In this document: positions 14,700 to 21,430 of the stretch, one piece after another
How positions within the stretch are numbered: position 1 is the stretch's first letter
Layout of the letters: each line of letters opens with the position of its first letter
IMG/VR virus record: IMGVR_UViG_3300045051_000854
Coordinates: 1 to 34,890 of that record
Source of the DNA: a virus
Strand: one strand, 5' to 3'
DNA: 34,890 nt
The notes under the pieces: generated by a model
What the model was told of the DNA's origin: nothing
Databases searched by the model: none
Seen by the model: the letters and a program-made list of their open reading frames with translations, nothing else
Program-made: the position numbers and the translations under genes

Positions 14700-15007
14700 G
14701 CGCTTCGACGACTACCTCCCCGACCTCGACGTCGACGCCGCCGGCGTGCGAGGGGATCTGTGGGCCCGCGGTTGTGACCGGCCCGACGCTCGTTCCTCTC
14801 GAGGATGCGTGCCTCGAGGTGGCGCCGGGGGTCGGTCAGACGCGTTGGACGTTCATGCCGTGCACGCCACCGTCGACGTCGTCGACTCTCCACGTGGTGC
14901 GTGATGTGCCGTTGCCGGTGACCGGGGTGTCGACGGGTGCTGTCGGGTGGGCGGTCGTGTTCGTCGTGTTCGGTGCGGCCTTGCTGCAGGCGAGGCGCCG
15001 GCCATGA
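14696..15007 (+). CDS. Small protein with LPXTG-type sorting signal
   Basis: 103 residues, ATGA overlap with the previous gene. Residues 1-16 are Ser/Thr/Pro-rich. Four cysteines (18, 22, 39, 56) are spread over a folded middle part. The C-terminus has LPVTG (73-77), a hydrophobic stretch (about 81-97) and RRRP: the full layout of a sortase cell-wall sorting signal. No N-terminal signal peptide is visible, which is odd for a sortase substrate. The hydrophobic tail might instead act as a C-terminal anchor, and the LPVTG could be incidental. Confidence 0.65.
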   Translation: MSASTTTSPTSTSTPPACEGICGPAVVTGPTLVPLEDACLEVAPGVGQTRWTFMPCTPPSTSSTLHVVRDVPLPVTGVSTGAVGWAVVFVVFGAALLQARRRP

Positions 15008-15279
15008 GCGCACCGTTCACTCCGTTCACGCCTGCGGCGCGCAAGCACCTCGACAACGCCGAGAAGGTGTTGCAGGTCCTCAGGTTGCGTTGCACCGACC
15101 CTGAGCTGGTCCCGCGGGCGTTCGACGGGTACAGCGATGAGCAGCTGTCGGCGTTCCTGGCGTCGAGCGCCGTCGAGTTGCATCACGAGCTCGCTTACCA
15201 ACAGCGGGTCGGCCGGATGTCGGCCGGCGTGAGGTCGGCAGCTGCGAATCCGGCCCGGAAGGGCACGGTCCGCCGGTGA
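15004..15279 (+). CDS. Unknown early protein
   Basis: 91 residues, ATG overlapping the previous TGA. Helical and basic at the C-terminus (NPARKGTVRR). Leu-rich first half (HLDNAEKVLQVLRLR). It may bind nucleic acid through its basic tail. Not recognised; overlaps the next gene. Confidence 0.55.
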   Translation: MSAPFTPFTPAARKHLDNAEKVLQVLRLRCTDPELVPRAFDGYSDEQLSAFLASSAVELHHELAYQQRVGRMSAGVRSAAANPARKGTVRR

Positions 15280-15491
15280 CCGCGTTGGTGTACGAGGTGG
15301 TGTTCTCGACGTGGCAGCTGTTGCTGCTGTTGATGTTGTTCGTGGTGGTGCATGTGCTGGTTGCTCGTGATGTGCGCCGTCGTGAGCGGCTGTTGCGTGT
15401 GCGGTCGCGACGGTTGGAGCAGTGGGAGAACGAGCTCCGCAACGAGGCCGCCTCCCGGATGCTCGGCCCCCATTGGAAGGACGGTCGTTGA
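15276..15491 (+). CDS. Small single-pass membrane protein
   Basis: 71 residues, GTG start overlapping the previous stop. A hydrophobic segment (about residues 8-30, TWQLLLLLMLFVVVHVLV) is followed by an Arg-rich helical tail (DVRRRERLLRVRSRRLEQW). By the positive-inside rule the tail is cytoplasmic. Role unknown; it stands between unknown genes and the metallopeptidase. Confidence 0.6.
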   Translation: MTALVYEVVFSTWQLLLLLMLFVVVHVLVARDVRRRERLLRVRSRRLEQWENELRNEAASRMLGPHWKDGR

Positions 15492-16021
15492 TGTTGTGGC
15501 GTCACGCTCCGGAGGTGGAGGAGATCGCCGGCGAGTTGATCGCCGAGGTGCACACCGATCTGTTGGCGGTGCGGATCGAGTACCTGTTCATGGACAAGGT
15601 GCCGATGTCGAATGGTCGCATGGTGTTGGGTCGGGCACGGCGCGTGTCGGGGATGACGGCGTTCTTCGCCCAGTTCGGCCTCGGCCAGGATCTGGCCCGG
15701 GCGGACAGGTTCGAGTCGGTCGCCCCGTTCGGGGTGATCGAGATCGCCGAACCGGCGTGGGGTGAGCTGCGTCCGCGGCAGCGGCGGGCGTTGGTCGATC
15801 ACGAGCTCTGCCACTTGAAGGTCGACTTCGATGTCGAGCCGCCCCGGCTGGGTGTGCGTGGGCACGACGTCGAGGAGTTCACGAGCGTGTTGCGCCGGCA
15901 CGGGTTGTGGTCGTCGGCGTCGCAGGGCGCCGGCCGCGCGTTGGCCGAGTCGTTCGCTGACGCCCTCGACGGGATCGAGATGTACGTGAACGGTCCCGAC
16001 GACGACGTCGGGTCTGGCTGA
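15491..16021 (+). CDS. Putative phage metallopeptidase (HELCH)
   Basis: 176 residues from ATG 15491, whose A overlaps the preceding TGA. The zinc-peptidase signature HELCH (H104, E105, H108) lies in the pattern ALVDHELCHLKVD, with GHDVEEF (H125) as a possible third metal ligand. The overall pattern fits the putative phage metallopeptidase (PhageMetallopep, PF18894-like) family of actinophages and proteobacterial phages. Its substrate is unknown. It sits in the early operon, so a role against host proteins is more likely than virion maturation, but this is inferred. Confidence 0.8.
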   Translation: MLWRHAPEVEEIAGELIAEVHTDLLAVRIEYLFMDKVPMSNGRMVLGRARRVSGMTAFFAQFGLGQDLARADRFESVAPFGVIEIAEPAWGELRPRQRRALVDHELCHLKVDFDVEPPRLGVRGHDVEEFTSVLRRHGLWSSASQGAGRALAESFADALDGIEMYVNGPDDDVGSG

Positions 16022-16185
16022 GTTCGTGAGGCAGCCGTCGGCCGGTGTTCGGGGAAGCGCACCGGGCCCATGTGTGCGGCTCATGCAGTACCGAACCTCG
16101 AGGGGAAGTGGCCTCACGTGTCGGGGTGACAGCCGGGAGAGACCGGCACCCAACCGTCAGATCGAGACCATGAGGAGTGACCAGC

Positions 16186-16707
16186 ATGACAGCGACGAGT
16201 GAGGACACGAAGACGAACCTGTTCGTCTGGGAGGACCCACCGAACGGGCCTGGCCGGCGAGCGATGCTCGATGACCAGATCGCCCAGATCGTGCCGGTGT
16301 TGCGGCAGCACCCGGGCCGGTGGGCGAGGCTCGAGCTGGCGACCCGCTACACGCCGGCGTTGAAAGAGCTGCGGACCCGGAGGCCCGGCTTCGAGTTCAC
16401 CGGTTCGTTCGACAAGCCGACCGGGAAGCGTGTGCTGTTCCTGCGTGCGGCGCGCTCTGACGGTCCGGCGACCTCCCCCTCGTCGTCGACGTCAGCGCGG
16501 ACACCGGCCCCCAAGGCCACCCCCAGGCCGTCCGGGCCGGTGTCCGCACCTCGCACCGCCCCGTTGGGTTCGACACCCGCCGGCAGTGTTCTCGCCTGCG
16601 CCGACTGCGACTTCGAGACCGCGAAGGTCGCCGACATCATCAAGCACACCGTCACCGACCACGATCGGCAGGCGACGACCGCTGAGCGCACACCGGTGCC
16701 GGCATGA
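16186..16707 (+). CDS. Early protein with C2H2-like zinc finger
   Basis: 173 residues from ATG 16186; GAGGAG at 16172-16177 is well placed for it. The first 90 residues form a compact helical domain (LRQHPGRWARLELATRY). A Pro/Ser/Thr-rich linker (95-132) follows, then a zinc finger: C138-x2-C141-x12-H154-x4-H159. It may bind DNA or RNA. A 164-bp untranslated stretch precedes it, so it probably starts a sub-operon. Overlaps the next gene by ATGA. Confidence 0.7.
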   Translation: MTATSEDTKTNLFVWEDPPNGPGRRAMLDDQIAQIVPVLRQHPGRWARLELATRYTPALKELRTRRPGFEFTGSFDKPTGKRVLFLRAARSDGPATSPSSSTSARTPAPKATPRPSGPVSAPRTAPLGSTPAGSVLACADCDFETAKVADIIKHTVTDHDRQATTAERTPVPA

Positions 16708-17081
16708 CCGCGACCATGCCCTCAGCGGTGCACGGGCTCTGCCACGTCTGCTCGACGAACGTATTCACCGTCCTTGTCGGCGGCCAACGGACCGTCCTCG
16801 ATCGTCCCCCGTCACCCGCCGGTGACGTGTTTGTCCGCTTCGACGCCGACCCGATCGTCGGTGTCATCCGCACCGCGATCGATCTGACCGACCCGTTCGA
16901 TGACGGCACCCGCTACGTCATCCACCAGTGCCCGACTGGGGTGTGCTCGATGTGCCACGTCGACATCGACCCGGACGACTGGTCCGGATGGGTGACCCTC
17001 ACCGGTGAGCACGTGTGCGACAGCTGCGCACCATCCACCGCCCCCAACGTCGACACCGACCTGCAGCTGGTGGCCGGGTGA
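16704..17081 (+). CDS. Cys-rich zinc-binding protein
   Basis: 125 residues, ATG overlapping the previous stop. Cys pairs CHVC (13, 16), CPTGVCSMC (76, 81, 84) and CDSC (105, 108) could hold two zinc ions. The middle part is beta-rich (TVLDRPPSPAG, FVRFDADP). Such multi-zinc early proteins are common in actinophages, and the role is unknown. Overlaps RusA by GTGA. Confidence 0.65.
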   Translation: MTATMPSAVHGLCHVCSTNVFTVLVGGQRTVLDRPPSPAGDVFVRFDADPIVGVIRTAIDLTDPFDDGTRYVIHQCPTGVCSMCHVDIDPDDWSGWVTLTGEHVCDSCAPSTAPNVDTDLQLVAG

Positions 17082-17503
17082 ACGACCTCATCGACGACCT
17101 CGGACGGTTGCAGGTCACTGACGACACGGTCGTCGTCCTCTTCGACCAGCCGGCCCCGCTGATGTCGATGAACCACCGCGCCCACTGGACCGCGAAAAAC
17201 CGCCTCACCCGCCTGTGGCGGCACGCCGCCGGCTGGGCCGCCGCCTCCACGATCCACGGAAACGGCCCGATCTCGGCGTCCTGGATCCAGGTCCACCTTC
17301 CCGTCCCGACACGAGCCCACCGCGACCCCGCCAACTATGCGCCCAGGACGAAGGCGATCGTCGACGGCCTCGTCGACGCCCACCTGTGGCCCGACGACAC
17401 CCCTGCGTGGGTCACCACGCTCGAACCGGTCCTCGACCGAGAGCTGCACACACCATCACGTCGACTCGTCAGGGTCGTCATCACCCCAAGGAACCGCCCA
17501 TGA
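17078..17503 (+). CDS. rusA: RusA-like Holliday junction resolvase
   Basis: 141 residues, GTG overlapping the previous stop. The RusA signature is present: HRDPANYAPRTKAIVDGLVD (D83, N86, K92, D96) followed by LWPDD (D106, D107). The acidic residues bind the metal ions used to cut four-way junctions during recombination and before packaging. Length is normal. It stands in front of the ParB-like gene, with which it overlaps (ATGA), a common pairing in actinophage early regions. Confidence 0.9.
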   Translation: MNDLIDDLGRLQVTDDTVVVLFDQPAPLMSMNHRAHWTAKNRLTRLWRHAAGWAAASTIHGNGPISASWIQVHLPVPTRAHRDPANYAPRTKAIVDGLVDAHLWPDDTPAWVTTLEPVLDRELHTPSRRLVRVVITPRNRP

Positions 17504-19011
17504 CCACCACCGCCACCCTGACGACCGAACTGGTCGGCATCCCCCACGCCAAGCTCCACCCCGCACCCGACAACCTGCGCGGCACCCTCACCGACGTCGA
17601 CGACCTCGCCCAGTCGATCGCCGAAGCCGGCCTCCTCCAACCGCTGCGCGTCACCCCACACCCCGACAGGGCCGGCCAGTGGATAATCATCGCCGGTCAC
17701 CGCCGCCACGCCGCGATCGGCCGTCTCATCGACGCCGGCCGCTGGCGCAAGACCCAGCCGATCGCCTGCATCCACGACGGCACCGCCGTCGACGACCAGG
17801 CCCGCGTCCAGGCGATGCTGATCGAGAACCTGCAGCGCGTCGACCTCGACCCGATCGAGGAAGCGAACGGGTATCAGCGTCTCGCCAACGAGTTCGGCAT
17901 GTCGGTACGGGCGATCGCCGACAAGGTCGGCCGCTCCAAGAGCGTCATCAGCGCCCGCACCACCCTGCTCAAGCTCCCTGAGTCGGTGCGCACCGCCGTT
18001 TCCGAAGGCACCGTCACGCTCGACGTCGCCAACAAGCTCACCCGCCTCCCTGCTGCGGACGCCGAGAAGCTCGCCAAGGCCGGCAAGACGATCAGCGACT
18101 GGCAGGTCGACGAAGCGATCCGCCGTCACACCCGAACCGAGTTCGCCGCAAAGGTCAAGACCACCGCGAAGACGCTCGGCCTCGAGATCACCAAGGACCC
18201 GGTGTGGAAACTCTCGCAGGACGGCTGGACGCGGCTCCACGACCGGATCACCCCCGACGCACTCGCCAAGGTGATCATCCCCGGCCCAGGCCACGCCGTC
18301 ACCTGGGACGACTACAACCTGGTCTGCACCGTCTGGGCACCACCGGCACCCACCGACACCACCGACACCCAACAGGCCGACACCGATCAGCCAGCATCAA
18401 AGGCGCCGATCACGCCACTCGAGCAGGCACAGAAGGACTGGCGTGACCGGTACTCGCGCCTCGAACGCTCCTACCACGACACACGCACCGTGTGGAACGA
18501 ACGCCGCCACCAGCTGCTCGTCAACATTGCTCGCGAGCTCTCCACCAAGGACGTCGCCGCCAGTGCCCTGTGGTTCGCCGCCAGCGCCGACGGAGCGATG
18601 GAGGTCGCCACCGACCTCGGCTTCAACCCGGAGATCTCCGACGCCGACTCGTTCGAGGTGTTCGACGAATGGTTGCGGTCTCCGGCGAACCTCACCGCGC
18701 TCGCCGCCCTCGTGATGCTCACCGCGTTCGAGGACGTCCCGATCAAGCAAGCCGCGAACACCCGCATCGACGCCGAGCTCGGCCCCGAGCCCCAGCCGGC
18801 CCGCCAGGTCCTCGGCTACGCCCAGCCGTACACGATCGAGGCCGCCCTGCTCTTCTACGACCGGATCGGCTTCACCGGCGACCCCGTACCAGCGCTGCGC
18901 GCCGAGCTCGCCGCCAACCCGCCGGCCCCTGCCCCCACCGACGACGACGGTGACGACGTCGACGAGAACGCCCACCTCTACGACGACGACGAGGGCGAGG
19001 AGGACCTGTGA
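17500..19011 (+). CDS. ParB-like DNA-binding protein
   Basis: 503 residues from ATG 17500, overlapping the RusA stop. Residues about 10-115 form a ParB N-terminal domain: LHPAPDNLRG, DDLAQSIAEAGLLQPLRVT, the AGHRRH box (65-70) that binds CTP or phosphate in ParB relatives, and ENLQRVDLDPIEEA (109-122). Residues about 125-160 are an HTH (SVRAIADKVGRSKSVIS). The long C-terminal part (about 230-503) is helical with a strongly acidic tail and is not recognised. No ParA partner is encoded, so plasmid-type partition is unlikely. A role as regulator, replication factor or nuclease is possible. Confidence 0.85.
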   Translation: MTTTATLTTELVGIPHAKLHPAPDNLRGTLTDVDDLAQSIAEAGLLQPLRVTPHPDRAGQWIIIAGHRRHAAIGRLIDAGRWRKTQPIACIHDGTAVDDQARVQAMLIENLQRVDLDPIEEANGYQRLANEFGMSVRAIADKVGRSKSVISARTTLLKLPESVRTAVSEGTVTLDVANKLTRLPAADAEKLAKAGKTISDWQVDEAIRRHTRTEFAAKVKTTAKTLGLEITKDPVWKLSQDGWTRLHDRITPDALAKVIIPGPGHAVTWDDYNLVCTVWAPPAPTDTTDTQQADTDQPASKAPITPLEQAQKDWRDRYSRLERSYHDTRTVWNERRHQLLVNIARELSTKDVAASALWFAASADGAMEVATDLGFNPEISDADSFEVFDEWLRSPANLTALAALVMLTAFEDVPIKQAANTRIDAELGPEPQPARQVLGYAQPYTIEAALLFYDRIGFTGDPVPALRAELAANPPAPAPTDDDGDDVDENAHLYDDDEGEEDL

Positions 19012-19193
19012 TCGGCCAGCAAAGCACCCGCGACCTCCTCCTCGTCCTCGCCGAAGCGCACCGCAACCTCGACTACGACCGCAACGAACACACCCGGCGC
19101 CCCTACTGCGCATCGATGGAGGAATGGCACCGCTGGGCAGGCCGCACCATCGAAGCCGACCAGTGGGCCACCGTCACCCAGGAGGCCGCATGA
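19008..19193 (+). CDS. Small unknown protein
   Basis: 61 residues, GTG overlapping the previous stop. Rich in Arg, His and Trp (HRNLDYDRNEHTRRPY, MEEWHRWAGR). Not recognised; translated by coupling to neighbours. Confidence 0.55.
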   Translation: MIGQQSTRDLLLVLAEAHRNLDYDRNEHTRRPYCASMEEWHRWAGRTIEADQWATVTQEAA

Positions 19194-19384
19194 GCACCGC
19201 ACCCACCATCCGCGTGATGCAAACCAACTTCGGCTGGCAGGTCGTCACCACACGCCCCGACCTGCGCACCGAGCTCGTCGCCGTCGCACCCACCGAACCA
19301 CTCGCCCGACGGATCGCACACCTCGTCCACCTCTACGGCCTCGACGACACCCCGATCCCCGACACCCCCGGCGACATCACATGA
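19190..19384 (+). CDS. Small unknown protein
   Basis: 64 residues, ATG overlapping the previous TGA. Short beta-rich start (TIRVMQTNFGWQVVTTR) and an amphipathic helix (PLARRIAHLVHLYG). Not recognised. Confidence 0.55.
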   Translation: MSTAPTIRVMQTNFGWQVVTTRPDLRTELVAVAPTEPLARRIAHLVHLYGLDDTPIPDTPGDIT

Positions 19385-19596
19385 ACGCCGACCCGACCGT
19401 CGTCCCGTTGCGACCGGCCGACGAAGCCGCCAAAGCGCTCGCCGGGTTCACCACGAACACCGCCATCCCGTTCGCCGAGCTCCTCGTCCGCATGAAGGCG
19501 AACACCGCCGCCGACCGTGACACCGTCGTCACCCCCGACGAAGCCCGGATCCTGTTCGACGTGCTCCGCGTGCTCCGAGACGGCAGGCACAGATGA
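19381..19596 (+). CDS. Small unknown protein
   Basis: 71 residues, ATGA overlap with the preceding gene. Helical (PADEAAKALAGF, DEARILFDVLRVLRDG). Not recognised. Confidence 0.55.
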   Translation: MNADPTVVPLRPADEAAKALAGFTTNTAIPFAELLVRMKANTAADRDTVVTPDEARILFDVLRVLRDGRHR

Positions 19597-19793
19597 CCTC
19601 ACCAGACGCACGAACACGCCGCCACCGACTCGCGGTCACCAACAGCGCCAAGGCCGCCACGGTCATCATGGACAAGGCCCTAGCCGACTTCGACTCGGTC
19701 AGCCACCATCACGAGCTCGACCCGCACTGGGGCTGGGTGGTCGTCGTCACCGTCGACGAGCTCGAGTACCTCCGCTGGTGCGCACAGCCATGA
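19593..19793 (+). CDS. Small unknown protein
   Basis: 66 residues, ATGA overlap. Two short parts: a basic helical start and a Trp/Val strand region (HWGWVVVVTVDELEYL). Not recognised. Confidence 0.55.
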   Translation: MTSPDARTRRHRLAVTNSAKAATVIMDKALADFDSVSHHHELDPHWGWVVVVTVDELEYLRWCAQP

Positions 19794-20021
19794 GCCGTTG
19801 CCGATCATGTCACGCCCCGATCGTGTGGGCCATCACCACGTCAGGCAAGCGCATGCCAATCGACCAGGCCCAGACCGCCGGAGGCAACATCCGCCTCATT
19901 GGCACCACCGCCCACGTCACCGGCCCCCACGATCGATCTCCTCGACCCGACCGACACCGGCGAACGATGGATGCCCCACCATGCCACCTGCCCCCACGCC
20001 GACACCTGGAAGAACCCCTGA
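19790..20021 (+). pseudogene. Zinc-binding small protein split by a +1 frame change
   Basis: Starts at ATG 19790 (ATGA overlap). Residues 1-46 (CRSCHAPIVWAITTSGKRMP and on to HVTGP) match a common actinophage zinc protein. After a run of five C (19924-19928) the expected C-terminus continues only in the +1 frame: GERWMPHHATCPHADTWKNP, ending at TGA 20019-20021, which overlaps the next ATG exactly like every other junction in this operon. So the intact gene spans both frames. It is either a one-base indel in the run, a sequencing or assembly error, or a programmed +1 shift at CCC-C. The 0 frame would otherwise read on into the next gene. Confidence 0.7.
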
Positions 20022-20377
20022 TGCCCCGCTACCTCGCCACCTGGACCTACACCTCCACCTACTCGCAAGAGTTCATCGCCGACGACCTCGACGAAGCGCA
20101 ACAGCTTGCGGCTGACGTACTCGGCAGCTTGGCCGGTGACCTCGAGGACGATCACTACAACGAGGACCTCGTCGTCACACCCGTCTCAGACGACACCATC
20201 CAGTGGACCAACATCTTCGAAGACGGCTCACACTCGTCGCCGTACGCCAGGCGCACTCTCGCCGACTTCGCCGCACGACGATCGTTCACCCGCCTGCGCG
20301 TCGTCCGCACCCACGTGCTCGAACACAACCGGACCACCGGCGCAGTGCGCCTGCACGACGTCCGAGGCGAAGCCTGA
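20021..20377 (+). CDS. Unknown early protein
   Basis: 118 residues from ATG 20021, whose A overlaps the TGA of the preceding frame. Aromatic and acidic start (YLATWTYTSTYSQEFIADDL), then a mixed alpha/beta pattern with a basic C-terminal half. It resembles small phage proteins of unknown role with a single alpha/beta fold. Overlaps the next gene (TGATG). Confidence 0.6.
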   Translation: MPRYLATWTYTSTYSQEFIADDLDEAQQLAADVLGSLAGDLEDDHYNEDLVVTPVSDDTIQWTNIFEDGSHSSPYARRTLADFAARRSFTRLRVVRTHVLEHNRTTGAVRLHDVRGEA

Positions 20378-20763
20378 TGCCCCGCCGCATGTCCTGCTCG
20401 ATGACCGTCGAGGCTGTGCGCGCCCGCACCAAGACGGTCACACGCCGCCACGTCGACACGTGGAAGGACCTCAAGCCTGGCGACCGGCTGACCCTCATCG
20501 AGAAGGGCATGGGCCTACCCAAAGGCGCCCGCCAGGTGGTCCTCGACGAGGTGGAGATCGTCGACAACCGCGTCGAACCACTGCACCTGATGGAGCGTGA
20601 CGACGACTACGCCTGGCGCGAGGTAGCCGCAGAGGGGTTCCCAACGATGGAGCCCACGGAGTTCGTGGCGATGTGGCTGGAAGGCCATAACGTCGGCACG
20701 TTCCTCGGCCAGGCCCAATTCATGGCGTACGAGGTGCGTCGCATCGAGTGGCGGTACCTGTGA
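20377..20763 (+). CDS. ASCH-domain protein
   Basis: 128 residues from ATG 20377. The pattern MSCSMTVEAVRARTKTVTRR, then DLKPGDRLTLI and a beta-rich middle (VVLDEVEIVDNRVEPL), is that of ASCH (PUA-like) proteins, which bind RNA or modified nucleotides. Phage copies usually start with this S-x-T-x-x-A/V-x-x-x-x-K-T-x-T-R segment. A late FPTMEPTEFVAMWLEGH segment is also usual. Its target is unknown. Confidence 0.78.
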   Translation: MPRRMSCSMTVEAVRARTKTVTRRHVDTWKDLKPGDRLTLIEKGMGLPKGARQVVLDEVEIVDNRVEPLHLMERDDDYAWREVAAEGFPTMEPTEFVAMWLEGHNVGTFLGQAQFMAYEVRRIEWRYL

Positions 20764-20880
20764 GGCCCAGGCAGGTCACCCCGGCTGATGTGCAGCTGTT
20801 CCATGGTCGGAACCCACGCGTCGCCGTGTTCACGGGCCCGGGCGAGGTCGAGGCCCGGGATCGAACCGTGCCAAGGAGTC
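20764..20880 (+). other. Short stretch without a confident gene
   Basis: 117 bp between the ASCH gene and the next small gene. A GTG at 20760 overlaps the ASCH stop and opens a frame, but that frame loses plausible composition after about 40 codons. A GGGATCGAACC motif on the minus strand looks like a T arm but does not belong to a foldable tRNA. An AAGGAG ribosome site at its end (20873-20878) serves ATG 20881. Confidence 0.4.
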
Positions 20881-21039
20881 ATGACGGACGACATCGACGG
20901 TCGCGCAGTTCATGTGCCATGGGAACTCGACGAGATCGAACTCGCCACACTGGCCAACGGCGGGACCTTGTGGTTGTCGTGCTGGGGTGGCCTGCCGGTG
21001 CACCAGCTGCAGGTGGTCGGGAGGCCGGCCGGCCTGTGA
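20881..21039 (+). CDS. Small unknown protein
   Basis: 52 residues from ATG 20881 with AAGGAG 3 nt upstream. Contains GGTLWLSCWGGLPVHQL, a pattern seen in small actinophage proteins. Function unknown. Some in-frame starts further upstream have poor composition and are not used. Confidence 0.6.
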   Translation: MTDDIDGRAVHVPWELDEIELATLANGGTLWLSCWGGLPVHQLQVVGRPAGL

Positions 21040-21104
21040 CCGCCCTCTACGTCCTGTCACGAGATCTCGATCACCGACCGGTGCCGGTCGGACTTTCCCG
21101 CGGC

Positions 21105-21398
21105 TCAGGTCTGCCAGAGCTGGATGTCGGCTTGCTCAGAGAGCTGCTCGGCGATGTCGGCGGCGAGCTCGACTGTGTACCTACCGAGCGCCGACATGAA
21201 CTCGTCGACGCCGTCTGGTCCGCTCGCGAGACCGAAGCCTGGAGCGAGCTCGGCGAGCTGCACCGCCATCGCCAACGCTGCGTCGAGCTGCACCCGCTGG
21301 TGGGCGAGCAGCGCACCCAAGGCGTCGAGCAGACGAACGGTGCTCTGCACGGTGCCGGCCGCAAGGGTGACGGGTTGGTTCAGTCGAGGATCATCCAC
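21105..21398 (-). CDS. Minus-strand helical protein inside the early operon
   Basis: 97 residues on the minus strand, GTG start at 21398. Good amino-acid composition for a helical protein (LLDALGALLAHQRVQLDAAL, then AMAVQLAELAPGF), GC-rich third codon positions, few Cys or Trp. A TACTGT box (plus 21405-21410) lies 6 nt before the GTG, the same layout as hicB. The opposite strand carries a frame at 21036-21434 that also has stop-start overlaps at both ends, so one of the two must be spurious. The minus frame looks better. It would be a lone lysogeny-expressed gene; function unknown. Confidence 0.5.
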   Translation of the reverse strand: MDDPRLNQPVTLAAGTVQSTVRLLDALGALLAHQRVQLDAALAMAVQLAELAPGFGLASGPDGVDEFMSALGRYTVELAADIAEQLSEQADIQLWQT

Positions 21399-21430
21399 GA
21401 GGCGACAGTAGCGACGGCTGGTGGTGGCGT

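Noticed and set aside
20845-20940. A tRNA on the minus strand with GGTTCGATCCC
   Set aside because: The T-arm stem has a mismatch, no anticodon arm can be built, and the region codes for the small protein at 20881.
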